The position numbers were made by a program, and so were the translations under genes. This document shows positions 1 to 7,825 of a stretch of 31,021 nucleotides of DNA, in pieces. Position 1 is the stretch's first letter, and each line of letters opens with the position of its first letter. The notes under the pieces were generated by a model. It ran no database searches. It was not told the DNA's origin and saw nothing but the letters and a program-made list of their open reading frames with translations. Origin of the DNA: CAVPXC01 sp963709505 (lineage in GTDB: Bacteria; Chloroflexota; Anaerolineae; JAAEKA01); NCBI GenBank assembly GCA_963709505.1, contig CAVPXC010000004.1:1-31021 (forward strand). The letters run 5' to 3'.

Positions 1-514
1 AGGTGCAAAAGGTGCAGGCGTTGTGGGAGCAACCGTGGGTGGCTTGGAGCACAAGCGCCAGATATTGGTCGGGCGGCAGGATCCCGATCGGCGTATAGAT
101 TTGCTCATAGCGCTGCCGGTCTTTGTCCAGCGCCACCCAATCCCACTGCGCCAGCCGCTGCAACGCCTGCCGCACGATAAGAGGCGCGCCGTCAACAGCT
201 GCCGACACTTGTCTGGCCAGGCCATAGGCCGGTTCGATCACCCGACGCGCCTCCGGCTCCGGAAGCCAGCGCCGCTGGCGCTGCCGCCGGCCGGCTACCG
301 GCTCCGCCCATTTGCACAGCACGCGATTGTCCAGGCTACGCCGATAGTTCAGACCTGCGATAAAGGCCCCGTGCAATCGCCCCAAGGGATCGAACGTGAA
401 CGAGGGGCTTTCGTTCTCAACAAGCAGGTTGATGGCGTGCGGACGCACCAGCACGCTGACCTGCCCGATAGAAGGAAGCACCATCTGCCAACGTTCTGAT
501 AAATGCCCGGTCAT
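1..514 (-). CDS. Radical SAM protein, N-terminal part (runs off window)
   Basis: The minus strand is open without a stop from the ATG at 514 to the window edge, about 171 codons. The visible end reads ATHGCSHNACTFCT, a CX4CX2C cluster of the kind that binds the 4Fe-4S cluster in radical SAM enzymes with a GCSxNxCTFC signature. The preceding ~155 residues are soluble and include a PIGILPPDQYLALVLQA segment leading into the cluster. The enzyme would reductively cleave S-adenosylmethionine; the substrate cannot be told because the barrel and C-terminus lie outside the window. An in-frame ATG five codons upstream (529) is an alternative start, and neither has a good Shine-Dalgarno. The plus-strand open frame over 23-499 is its shadow. 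Confidence 0.8.
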   Translation of the reverse strand, partial: MTGHLSERWQMVLPSIGQVSVLVRPHAINLLVENESPSFTFDPLGRLHGAFIAGLNYRRSLDNRVLCKWAEPVAGRRQRQRRWLPEPEARRVIEPAYGLARQVSAAVDGAPLIVRQALQRLAQWDWVALDKDRQRYEQIYTPIGILPPDQYLALVLQATHGCSHNACTFCT

Positions 515-560
515 ATCAATAGGGTGCATCGAAAATTGGTAAAAAACAACGTCCGAAGCT

Positions 561-686
561 AGCGTCGGTCGACTGGGAACCGTCCCGGAGGGAGTAGGTC
601 CTGGCGGCGGTCGTCGATAGCTGTCAATAGCGGGGGCTTGAGTGGATCATTGGTAGATCGTCGCCAGACCCTACTCGACCGGCGCT
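561..686 (+). ncRNA. Candidate structured RNA of unknown class
   Basis: Nested helices cover this gene-free stretch. 561-572 pairs with 675-686 (12 bp, one G-U). 573-578 pairs with 583-588, a 6-bp hairpin with a 4-nt ACCG loop. 592-598 can pair with 670-676, sharing two bases with the outer stem. 601-612 pairs with 656-667 (12 bp, two G-U). A 43-nt terminal region lies at 613-655. All four non-Watson-Crick positions are G-U wobbles on the plus strand and would be A-C mismatches on the minus strand, so the plus strand is the likely transcript. It heads towards a convergent minus gene and is therefore not that gene's leader. I see no match to the signatures of tmRNA, RNase P, SRP RNA or common riboswitches. 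The overall shape (long rod with a side bulge) recalls 6S RNA but is shorter. No clear promoter or T-run terminator was found. Confidence 0.45.
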
Positions 687-750
687 GACCTTCTACCGCT
701 TAATCAACCCGTTTTGAATGCATCATATCCAACGAAGTCAATCGTCACCG

Positions 751-1128
751 CTAGCGCCCTCTGCTCGACGGATGCCATGTTTGAGCAAGCCATTCCAGCA
801 GCACCACCAGCGCCAGGATGCCTAGCAACAAAGTCGCATCCAACAGATCGACCAGGATGAGGAGCGCAGCCAGCGCCAGCGCCAGACCAATGAAAAACGC
901 CTGCCGAAACGCGGCCCGGCGCACGGGCGGCCGGCCACCAAAGGGGACCAGACGATGCAGCCAGGCCAGCAAGGGCGCGAGCAACCCCGTGGCTGCAGCC
1001 ACCAGCAACACGATCGCCAGCGCCACATTCGGCCGCGTCGGAGGGTTCTCGAACACCAGCCACGCCAACCCTGCCGCTGCCGCCAGCCCAATCAGCAATG
1101 AAAGCAAATAAACAATCGCGCCTCGCAT
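751..1128 (-). CDS. Small four-helix membrane protein, hypothetical
   Basis: A 125-residue protein starting MRGAIVYLLSLLIGL. Hydropathy by eye gives four membrane segments (about residues 5-22, 31-50, 75-92 and 94-112). A basic stretch between helices 2 and 3 (GGRPPVRRAAFRQ) is probably cytoplasmic. The frame stays open upstream to 1287, but that extension lacks membrane character and runs through the promoter. I chose the ATG at 1128 because a TACAAT -10 box ends 8 bp upstream, which would make the transcript leaderless or nearly so. I do not recognise a family or function. It is divergent from the ABC-F gene. Confidence 0.6.
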   Translation of the reverse strand: MRGAIVYLLSLLIGLAAAAGLAWLVFENPPTRPNVALAIVLLVAAATGLLAPLLAWLHRLVPFGGRPPVRRAAFRQAFFIGLALALAALLILVDLLDATLLLGILALVVLLEWLAQTWHPSSRGR

Positions 1129-1136
1129 AGGCTTCG

Positions 1137-1165
1137 ATTGTACACGATGCACGACCAGAGCCAAA
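1137..1165 (-). promoter_or_regulatory. Promoter of the small membrane protein gene
   Basis: On the minus strand, TTTGGC (1165-1160) and TACAAT (1142-1137) are separated by 17 bp. The -10 ends 8 bp before the ATG at 1128, so transcription would begin at or next to the start codon. Confidence 0.45.
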
Positions 1166-1202
1166 AGCCAACCCCACCATCGCGGACAAAGGATGAAATG
1201 CC

Positions 1203-1229
1203 TTGGGATTTCGAGACCTATGCTATAAT
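1203..1229 (+). promoter_or_regulatory. Promoter of the ABC-F gene
   Basis: A perfect TATAAT at 1224-1229 is preceded by TGC, an extended -10. A weak TTGGGA at 1203-1208 gives a short 15-bp spacer. It lies about 80 bp before the ABC-F ATG, and the heptamer array sits between them. Confidence 0.55.
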
Positions 1230-1270
1230 TATTTGGTTTGCATCGATCGAAACAACGATTACTCGTCCGA

Positions 1271-1303
1271 CAATTGTCAATTGTCAATTGTCAATTGTCA
1301 ACT
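1271..1303. repeat. Tandem heptanucleotide repeat (CAATTGT)4
   Basis: Four perfect back-to-back copies of CAATTGT at 1271-1298, followed by CAACT. The array lies in the 5' untranslated region of the ABC-F gene and ends 9 bp before its ATG, where a Shine-Dalgarno would normally be. CAATTG is itself a palindrome. It belongs with the other 7-bp arrays of this window. Confidence 0.85.
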
Positions 1304-1312
1304 CTTTATGCT

Positions 1313-3329
1313 ATGACCGTCCTCACCGCCAACAACCTCGCCAAACGCTTCGGCCCGCTGGACGTGTTCCAGGGGGTGAATTTGCGCGTGGAGAAGGGCG
1401 ATCGTATCGGGCTGGTCGGTCCCAACGGCGAGGGCAAGACAACCCTGTTGCGCCTTCTGGCCGGCCTGGACGCGCCTAGCGACGGCTCGATCGCCCGCAT
1501 GCGCGGGCTGACGGTTGGTTACCTGCCGCAGGACCCGCCGCCGCCGGGCGAGAAGACGCTATGGGACGACGTTTCCAGCCAGTTCGACGCTCTGCGCCGC
1601 CAGGCCGCAATGCTGCAACGGCTCGAAGAGAACATGGCCGATCCGGCCACCTACGAAGAGGCGCTCGCCGAGTACGGGCCGTTGCAGGCCGCCTACGAAG
1701 CCGCCGGCGGCTATGACTGGGAGCATCGCGTCCGCCAGGTACTGACCGGCCTGGGCTTCCCGCCCACCGAGCACACGATGCCTCTGACCCATCTCAGCGG
1801 CGGGCAGCGCACGCGCGGCCTGCTGGCCAGGCTGTTGTTGCAAGAGCCCGATCTGCTGCTGATGGACGAGCCGACCAACCACCTCGACCTTCACGCCACC
1901 GAGTGGCTGGAAGGCATCCTGCTCCAGTGGAAGGGGAGCATGGTGGTTGTTTCGCACGACCGCTATTTCCTCGATCGCCTCGCCACGCGCATCTGGGAGC
2001 TGGCCAGGCAGCAGATGGAGGTCTATCGCGGCAATTACAGCCATTACTCCCAGCAGCGATCGGAGCGTCGGGAGCGCCAGCTCAAGGAATGGGAGCGCCA
2101 GCAGGGCTTCATCGCTAAGGAACAGGATTACATCCGCCGGAACATCGCCGGGCAAAACACGAAGCAGGCCCAGGGCCGGCGCACCCGGCTGGAGCGGCTG
2201 GCCGAAGAAGACGGCCTGATCGAACGCCCGCTAGAACAGAAGTCCATCCGGCTTCACCTGGACGCACGTCTGCGCAGCGGTAATATGGTGCTTCGAACCC
2301 TCGACCTGGCCATCGGCTACCGCCACCAGAACGACGACCGTCAGACGCCCCGCCGTGAAGATGTCTCTGGCGGATTCGAGTATCTCGGCAGCCGCCAACC
2401 GGTCGGCCCGGACGACAACCTGCTTTTCCGCAGTGAGAATATCGAGTTGAAACGCGGTGAGCGCGCGGCCTTGCTTGGTCCAAACGGCGCGGGCAAAAGC
2501 ACCTTCCTTAAGACAATCATGGGCAATCTGCCACCATTGTCCGGCAAAGTACGGGTAGGCGCCAGTGTGCATCCGGGCTACCTCGCCCAGGCCCACAGCG
2601 ACCTCCGCCCCGAGACGACCGTGCTGAATGCGATTCTGGAAAAGGCGCCGCGGATGGAGATCGGACAAGCCCGCAGCTTTCTGGGCCGTTTTCTCTTCTC
2701 CGGCGACGACGTGTCCAAACCGATCAGCTCGCTAAGCGGAGGCCAGCGCAGTCGCGTGGCCCTGGCCCGGCTGACCCTCGAAGGCGCCAATCTCCTGCTG
2801 TTGGACGAGCCGACCAACCATCTGGACATTCAGTCGCAGGAGGTGCTGGAGGACGTGTTGCGAGGCTTCCCTGGCACGGTATTGCTGGTGACCCACGACC
2901 GCTATCTTGTGGACGCGGTGGCCACCCAAGTATGGATGATCGACGCCCAGCAGGAGGAACTCCGAGCCTATCCGGGCAACTACAGTGACTACCTTGCCGC
3001 TGTTCAAGCCGAACAGGAGGTCCAAGCCGCGGCGGCGTCAGCGGCTGCAGATCAACCCGGGCAACGTACCGAGTTCGCAGACTCACCGCGAGCGTGGCCG
3101 CGAGGATCGTCGCCAGCGTAAGGCCGCCGAGCAGCGCGCGAGCGAAGCCGATCGGCTTTTGCGCCTGATCGAGGGCCTGGAGCAACGAATCGAGGCAATC
3201 GGCGACGAGATCACCCAGGCCAGCTCCGCTCAAAACACACGCCGCGTTCAGGAGCTCGGCGTCGAGTACCAGGCCGTCGAGGAGCGGCTCCACCAGCTCA
3301 TGGAAGAGTGGGCCGAGATGGCGGAATGA
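1313..3329 (+). CDS. ABC-F family ATPase (ribosome-associated), one frame break
   Basis: Two ABC domains in one chain without membrane segments, as in ABC-F translation factors such as EttA and Uup/YdiF. Domain 1 has Walker A GPNGEGKTT, signature LSGGQRTRG and Walker B LLLMDEPTNHLD. Domain 2 has GPNGAGKST, LSGGQRSRV and LLLLDEPTNHLD. Between them lies the charged linker (about residues 235-330) that reaches the tRNA sites in this family. The ATG at 1313 gives the family start MTVLTANNLAKRF; the frame stays open upstream only through repeats. The frame breaks near 3077: the first frame stops at 3121, while the basic coiled-coil tail (RERGREDRRQRK...) continues in the +1 frame to a stop at 3327-3329. 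Adding one CG at TTCGCAG (3076-3078) joins them as TEFAQTHRERG. Which ABC-F subfamily it is cannot be told. Confidence 0.85.
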
Positions 3330-3357
3330 TGAGCGATGAATGCGAAGTGATGAATGC
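3324..3357. repeat. Degenerate GAATGAT-type heptamer repeat
   Basis: GAATGAT at 3324-3330 is followed by diverged copies (GCGATGAATGCG, GTGATGAATGCG) up to about 3357. The first unit contains the TGA stop of the ABC-F gene. The same unit recurs at 21602 and 29994. Confidence 0.5.
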
Positions 3358-3432
3358 GGAATTCACAGTCATGCCCGGGTCCGAGGGCATCCATCCGGCG
3401 TCTGGCTTAACCATTAGCCACGATTGTAGATA

Positions 3433-4062
3433 ATGTCAAACGTTCACCTCGACAAACAAAACCCGGATTCCAAAATCGTCATTGGCTTGACTGGCAACAT
3501 CGGCACCGGCAAGAGCACCGTGATGCGCATGTTGGCCGAGTTGGGCGCGATTGGTATTGATGCCGACAAGGTGGCCCACGAAGTGGTGATGCCGGGCGAA
3601 CTGGCCTACGGCCAGGTCCTTGCCGAGTTTGGCCATGAGATCGCACCTAACGGCGGCCCAATCGACCGGGCCCGGTTGGGACAGATCGTCTTCTCCAACC
3701 CAACAGCACTGGCCCGGCTGGAGGCTATCGTCCACCCGGCCGTTTCCGAGCGCATCAGCCGGCTGGTGGCTGATGCGCAAGCGCCGGTGGTCGTCATCGA
3801 GGCGATCAAACTGCTGGAGGCCGGCCTGAGCGTGCGGCTGTGCAACCAAGTCTGGGTCGTAACCGCGCCGCGTTCCGAGCAAATTCGGCGGTTGATGGCC
3901 ACTCGCGGCCTGAGTACGCAGGAGGCAATTCTACGCATCGATGCGCAGCCGCCTCAAGAGGAAAAAGTCGCTCGTGCCGACGTCGTCATCGACAACAGCG
4001 GCAGCCTGGAGGACGTGCGGCAACAGGTCGAGCATGCGTGGCAAACCTTAGGCCGCAACTGA
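3433..4062 (+). CDS. coaE: Dephospho-CoA kinase
   Basis: A 209-residue P-loop kinase catalysing the last step of coenzyme A synthesis: ATP-dependent phosphorylation of the 3'-hydroxyl of dephospho-CoA's ribose. Walker A is GNIGTGKST (residues 21-29). The substrate-site DADKVAHEVV follows at about residue 43, then IVHPAVSERI near 100 and the lid region with the DVVIDNSG ending typical of CoaE. Length is normal for the family (about 200). The first 14 residues precede the usual start; the ATG at 3433 has no strong ribosome binding site. It stands alone, about 100 bp after the ABC-F gene. Confidence 0.93.
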   Translation: MSNVHLDKQNPDSKIVIGLTGNIGTGKSTVMRMLAELGAIGIDADKVAHEVVMPGELAYGQVLAEFGHEIAPNGGPIDRARLGQIVFSNPTALARLEAIVHPAVSERISRLVADAQAPVVVIEAIKLLEAGLSVRLCNQVWVVTAPRSEQIRRLMATRGLSTQEAILRIDAQPPQEEKVARADVVIDNSGSLEDVRQQVEHAWQTLGRN

Positions 4063-4077
4063 TCGGAAGGTGCTCAC

Positions 4078-4152
4078 GTAGGGGCAGGTCTTGCACCTGC
4101 CCTGGCTGACCACACGTATGTGTAACCGGGCGGGCGCAAGGCCCGCCCCTAC
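4078..4152. repeat. REP-like compound palindrome
   Basis: Outer arms GTAGGGGC (4078-4085) and GCCCCTAC (4145-4152) enclose two hairpins. GGGCAGGT/ACCTGCCC (4082-4089/4095-4102) has a 5-nt loop, and GGGCGGGC/GCCCGCCC (4128-4135/4141-4148) has the loop GCAAG. It lies 15 bp after coaE and may act as its terminator or as a dispersed REP. The GTAGGGGC...GCCCCTAC core is shared with the palindrome at 9549-9633. Confidence 0.7.
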
Positions 4153-4193
4153 GGCCAATGTGACGCAAATCTGGCATCGTAAGCAACAGACCT

Positions 4194-4394
4194 ATGAAAA
4201 CACTACAAACTCTGTATAATAAGCATCCAAACCTGATTCTATGGGCTGCGCTAGCAGTTGGCATGGTGATCGTCTTGTTAGTAGCGGCCCGCAACGTCGG
4301 GTTTACGGCACCACAGTGGGCGGCCCTGATGGGTGCCACTGTGGCGTTGGCCGGACTCTGTGTCTGGATTATTAGTTGGGAAGATGGCGATTAA
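4194..4394 (+). CDS. Small two-helix membrane protein
   Basis: A 66-residue protein (MKTLQTLYNKHPNL...) with two hydrophobic helices at about residues 13-32 and 40-60, ending in the acidic tail WEDGD. Its TAA stop lies 7 bp before the dnaJ ATG, so the two are probably cotranscribed. I do not recognise a family. Confidence 0.6.
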   Translation: MKTLQTLYNKHPNLILWAALAVGMVIVLLVAARNVGFTAPQWAALMGATVALAGLCVWIISWEDGD

Positions 4395-4401
4395 ACCTTA
4401 G

Positions 4402-5541
4402 ATGAGCACAAAACGCGATTACTATGAAGTCTTGGGCGTGCCACGCAGCGCAAGCTCCGATGAAATCAGAAGCGCCTATCGCCGGCTAGCGCGGCAATAT
4501 CATCCTGACGTGAGCCAAGAGCAAAACGCCGAAGCGCAATTCAAGGAGATCAACGAGGCCTACGAGGTGCTCAGCAACGCCGAAAAGCGCACCACCTACG
4601 ATCGCTTCGGCCACGCGGGCATCCAGGGCAATGCCGGCGGCTTTTCGGGCGGCTTTACCGACTTCAGCTCGATCTTCGAAGACCTGTTTGCCGGAATGGG
4701 CATGGGCGCCGGGACGCGACAGCCCCAGCGCGGCCCGCGGCGCGGTTCCGATCTTCGGGTGGGCCTCACACTGTCTTTCGAAGAAGCGGTCTTTGGCGTT
4801 GACAAACAGGTCGATGTGCAGCGGATGGAGACTTGCCAGCACTGCCAAGGCAGCGGCGCCGAGCCAGGCACGAACCCCCTGCGCTGCCCCCAGTGCGGCG
4901 GTGCAGGCGAGGTCCAGCGCCGCCAGCAGAGTATATTCGGCACAATCCTGACCTCGTCAACCTGCCCGCGCTGCAACGGCGCCGGCGAGGTCATTACAAC
5001 GGCCTGTGTCGAATGCCAGGGCCAGAAGCAGGTCCAGGCCACTCGCCGCATGACAGTCAGCGTTCCGGCCGGTGTGGACGACGGCACACAGATCCGCCTG
5101 GCGGGCGAAGCCAACCATGGCCTCGCCGGTGGACCGGCCGGCAATCTGTACGTCGCGCTGTCAGTACAGCCGCACCTGTTCTTTCAGCGTCACGACAACG
5201 ATATCGTCATGGAGTTGCCGATCAACATCGCCCAGGCCGCGCTCGGCGCCGAGGTCGACGTGCCGACCCTTGACGGTGAGGAAAAGCTCGTCATCCCGCC
5301 GGGCACGCAAAACGGCCGGGTACTGCGGCTCAAAAACAAAGGCGTGCCGCACCTGCGGCGCAGCGAACGCCGCGGCGACCAGCTCATCGCAGTCAAAGTA
5401 GTCGTACCGAGTCAGCTCAACCCCAAGCAGAGAAAGCTTCTTGAGGAGCTCGGCGAAACCATGGGTACACCCAAACTCGGCGATGAACGCGGCTTCTTTG
5501 ACAAACTGGCCGGCGCGCTGGGCGATGCATTTGGTAGTTAA
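4402..5541 (+). CDS. dnaJ: Chaperone protein DnaJ (type A, with zinc fingers)
   Basis: A 379-residue J-domain co-chaperone that stimulates DnaK ATPase and delivers unfolded clients. The J domain has HPD at residues 34-36. A Gly/Phe-rich stretch (about 75-110) follows, then four zinc-binding repeats starting at residue 145 (CQHCQGSG, CPQCGGAG, CPRCNGAG, CVECQGQK), and the two C-terminal client-binding barrels ending in a dimerisation segment. Length and order are those of a complete DnaJ. dnaK and grpE are not adjacent. prmA follows after 3 bp, an arrangement also seen after dnaJ in Firmicutes. A second, zinc-finger-less J protein is at 24871. Confidence 0.95.
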   Translation: MSTKRDYYEVLGVPRSASSDEIRSAYRRLARQYHPDVSQEQNAEAQFKEINEAYEVLSNAEKRTTYDRFGHAGIQGNAGGFSGGFTDFSSIFEDLFAGMGMGAGTRQPQRGPRRGSDLRVGLTLSFEEAVFGVDKQVDVQRMETCQHCQGSGAEPGTNPLRCPQCGGAGEVQRRQQSIFGTILTSSTCPRCNGAGEVITTACVECQGQKQVQATRRMTVSVPAGVDDGTQIRLAGEANHGLAGGPAGNLYVALSVQPHLFFQRHDNDIVMELPINIAQAALGAEVDVPTLDGEEKLVIPPGTQNGRVLRLKNKGVPHLRRSERRGDQLIAVKVVVPSQLNPKQRKLLEELGETMGTPKLGDERGFFDKLAGALGDAFGS

Positions 5542-5544
5542 TCA

Positions 5545-6483
5545 ATGAAATGGCTTGAGATCAGCGTTCAGTGCGACGGCGAGGCGGCTGAGGCGGTGGC
5601 TGAGCTGTTCAACCGCTTCAACAGCAGCCCAGGACAGACCCAGGGCGGCGCAGTTGTCGAGGTCGGCGGCTTTGACGATTACGGCGAGGTCACCCAGCCC
5701 GTGGTCACGGTCAAAACATATTTGGCCAAGAACAAAACGCTGGACAGCCGGCGCAAAAAGATCGAAGAGGGTCTCTGGTTTCTCAGCCGGCTCTACCCCA
5801 TCCCCGAGCCCGTGCTGTGCGAGTTGGCCGAAGAGGACTGGGCCACGGTTTGGCGAAAACACTATCACCCGATGCGGGTGGGCCAACGGCTCATGATTGT
5901 GCCGGCTTGGCAGGCGGACAACATCGATCTGATGGAAGGATCGGATACCGGCTTCCCTCTGCTTCCGATCGTTCTCGATCCGGGCATGGCCTTTGGCACG
6001 GGATTGCATCCGACGACCAGGCTTTGTCTGGCTGCATTGGAACGACACATCGGACCTGGCCAGTCTGTGCTCGATGTGGGATGCGGTTCGGGCGTCCTAT
6101 CCATTGCCGCCGCCCGGTTGGGCGCAACGCCTATCCTGGCCACTGACATCGATCCCATCGCCACTGCGGCCACGATGGAGAACTGCACGCGCAACGGGTT
6201 GGACGGCCGCATCGAGGCCCGAGACGCCTCACTGCCTGGCCCGGATGATCGGCCGGGCGGATGGCACGTCGTCGTTGCCAACATCCTGGCCGATGTGATC
6301 GTACTGTTACTGGACCAGGGACTCGATCGCTTGCTAGCCGCGGAGGGCCGGCTGATCCTCAGCGGTATCATTCAACCGCGGACCGAGGATGTGGTAGCCG
6401 CGCTGGATCGCTGCGGCCTGCATCTGATCGAGCGCACCCAAGAGGGTGACTGGGTCTGCTTGGTTGCGGGGGCCTCGACGTAA
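5545..6483 (+). CDS. prmA: Ribosomal protein L11 methyltransferase
   Basis: A 312-residue class I SAM-dependent methyltransferase of the PrmA family, which trimethylates ribosomal protein L11. The N-terminal substrate-recognition domain starts MKWLEISVQCDGEAAEAV. The linker region contains PGMAFGTGLHPTTRLCL. SAM motif I is DVGCGSGVLSIAAARLG (from about residue 177), followed by ATDIDPIA and the NILADVI motif near residue 250. It starts 3 bp after the dnaJ stop and is almost certainly translated from the same message. Confidence 0.93.
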   Translation: MKWLEISVQCDGEAAEAVAELFNRFNSSPGQTQGGAVVEVGGFDDYGEVTQPVVTVKTYLAKNKTLDSRRKKIEEGLWFLSRLYPIPEPVLCELAEEDWATVWRKHYHPMRVGQRLMIVPAWQADNIDLMEGSDTGFPLLPIVLDPGMAFGTGLHPTTRLCLAALERHIGPGQSVLDVGCGSGVLSIAAARLGATPILATDIDPIATAATMENCTRNGLDGRIEARDASLPGPDDRPGGWHVVVANILADVIVLLLDQGLDRLLAAEGRLILSGIIQPRTEDVVAALDRCGLHLIERTQEGDWVCLVAGAST

Positions 6484-6613
6484 CCCGGGCTGCGCGGCAC
6501 GCATCCAACGCAAGAGAATAGCATGACGCAGCCAAGCGCAGTAAGAATGGCGCTGCCGTGCGCGTCCGAGCGCAAAGACAAACAAAATGTTCCACGTTAC
6601 AGGAGATAAGACG

Positions 6614-7627
6614 ATGAGCGAGCAAAATATTGAGAAGGTCATTATCCTCGGCAGTGGTCCAGCCGGCTACACCGCTGGCTTATACACGGCCCGCGCCGAT
6701 CTTAACCCGCTTTTGATCACCGGCAACGAGATCGGTGGTCAGGTGGCGATCACCTACGAAGTCGAGAACTATCCGGGCTTCCCCGACGGCCTGACCGGAC
6801 CGGAACTGGTCGAGAAGTTCCAGAAGCAAGCTGAAAAATTCGGTACCCGCATCGAGTACGATTGGGTCAGCGAGGTCGACCTGAGCAACCATCCGTTCAC
6901 GGTGCGCACGGCCAACGGCAACGCTTATCGCTCCGAGGCTCTCATCGTGTCTACGGGCGCTACCCCGCGGCGGCTGGGCGTGCCCGGCGAGCAAGACCTC
7001 ACGGGGTTGGGCGTTAGTTATTGCGCCACCTGTGACGGCTTCTTCTTCCGCAGTAAGGACGTGATCGTGATCGGCGGTGGCGACAGCGCCGTCGAGGAGG
7101 CCTTATTCCTGACCAAGTTCGCCAACACCGTGACTATCGTCCATCGCCGCGACGAACTGCGCGCCAGCAAGATCCTACAGGACCGTGCGAACGGCAATCC
7201 AAAGATCGCCTGGAAATGGAGCACCGTCGTCGAGCGGATCAACGCCAGCGCAGGAGACGGCAACGGTACCCCGCCCAAGGTGACCTCGGCTACGCTCAAA
7301 AACCTGAAAACCGGCGAACTGTACGATTTCCCGACGGATGGTGTGTTTGTCTTTGTCGGCCACACGCCCAACTCCGAGATCCTCGCGGGCCAGCTCGCGA
7401 TCGATGAGAGCGGTTATGTCATTACCGACCGCAAGTATCACACAAGCGTTCCAGGTGTGTTTGCCGCCGGCGAGATCCAGGACCCGGTCTTCCGCCAGGT
7501 GGTCACGTCAGCCGGCCAAGGCGCCGGCGCGGCGATGCAAACTGAGAAATTCCTCGCCGAGCTGGAGAGCAAGAGCTACGCGGAGATTCTGGCCGAGCAC
7601 GGGCTGGCCGAGCTGGTGCTTGCGTAA
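6614..7627 (+). CDS. trxB: Thioredoxin reductase
   Basis: A 337-residue flavoprotein that reduces thioredoxin with NADPH. The FAD-binding GSGPAG is at residues 13-18. The redox-active CATC is at 137-140, inside the NADPH domain whose GGGDSAVEEA motif follows. The C-terminal FAD motif reads GEIQD where GD/GE-V-D is usual. The ATG at 6614 was preferred over one 27 bp upstream because AGGAG lies 9 bp before it and the protein then starts in the normal place. It is about 130 bp downstream of prmA and is followed by a strong hairpin terminator. Confidence 0.93.
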   Translation: MSEQNIEKVIILGSGPAGYTAGLYTARADLNPLLITGNEIGGQVAITYEVENYPGFPDGLTGPELVEKFQKQAEKFGTRIEYDWVSEVDLSNHPFTVRTANGNAYRSEALIVSTGATPRRLGVPGEQDLTGLGVSYCATCDGFFFRSKDVIVIGGGDSAVEEALFLTKFANTVTIVHRRDELRASKILQDRANGNPKIAWKWSTVVERINASAGDGNGTPPKVTSATLKNLKTGELYDFPTDGVFVFVGHTPNSEILAGQLAIDESGYVITDRKYHTSVPGVFAAGEIQDPVFRQVVTSAGQGAGAAMQTEKFLAELESKSYAEILAEHGLAELVLA

Positions 7628-7673
7628 GTACCAGGGACTATCGTCCCTCTAAGAAAATTGATTAGAGAAGAAA

Positions 7674-7729
7674 CGTAACTGTTCACCCGTCATTCCTGCA
7701 TTCGCAGGAATGACGGGTGAACAGTTACG
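7674..7729. repeat. Perfect 26-bp inverted repeat
   Basis: Arms 7674-7699 and 7704-7729 are perfectly complementary with a 4-nt loop (ATTC). The arm begins CGTAACTGTTCACCCGTC. It lies between trxB and the convergent uma2-like gene, immediately before two further hairpins. It could be a mobile REP-like unit inserted into a terminator region. Confidence 0.85.
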
Positions 7730-7768
7730 AAAGGACCTTCCTTCGGGGCAAGGTCCTTTCTTGTTTCG
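7729..7768 (+). terminator. Terminator of trxB
   Basis: An 11-bp stem GAAAGGACCTT/AAGGTCCTTTC (7729-7739/7750-7760) is followed by TTGTTT. It lies about 100 bp after the trxB stop. Confidence 0.6.
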
Positions 7769-7783
7769 AGACGCGGTAGAGGA

Positions 7784-7817
7784 AGAAAGGACCTTTCTCC
7801 GAAGAAAGGTCCTTTCT
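7784..7817 (-). terminator. Terminator of the uma2-like gene
   Basis: A perfect 15-bp stem AGAAAGGACCTTTCT / AGAAAGGTCCTTTCT (7784-7798/7803-7817) with a 4-nt loop. It shares the AAAGGACC...GGTCCTTT core with the preceding hairpin. It starts 8 bp after the stop of the minus-strand gene and probably works in both directions. Confidence 0.55.
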
Positions 7818-7825
7818 GTTCTTGA

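Noticed and set aside
23..499. Plus-strand 158-codon open frame at the window start
   Set aside because: It is antisense to the radical SAM gene, which carries a recognisable cysteine cluster; the plus frame has no family features.
561..686. c-di-AMP (ydaO) or cobalamin riboswitch
   Set aside because: The GGGAACCG string is suggestive, but the conserved junctions are missing and no gene follows on the same strand.
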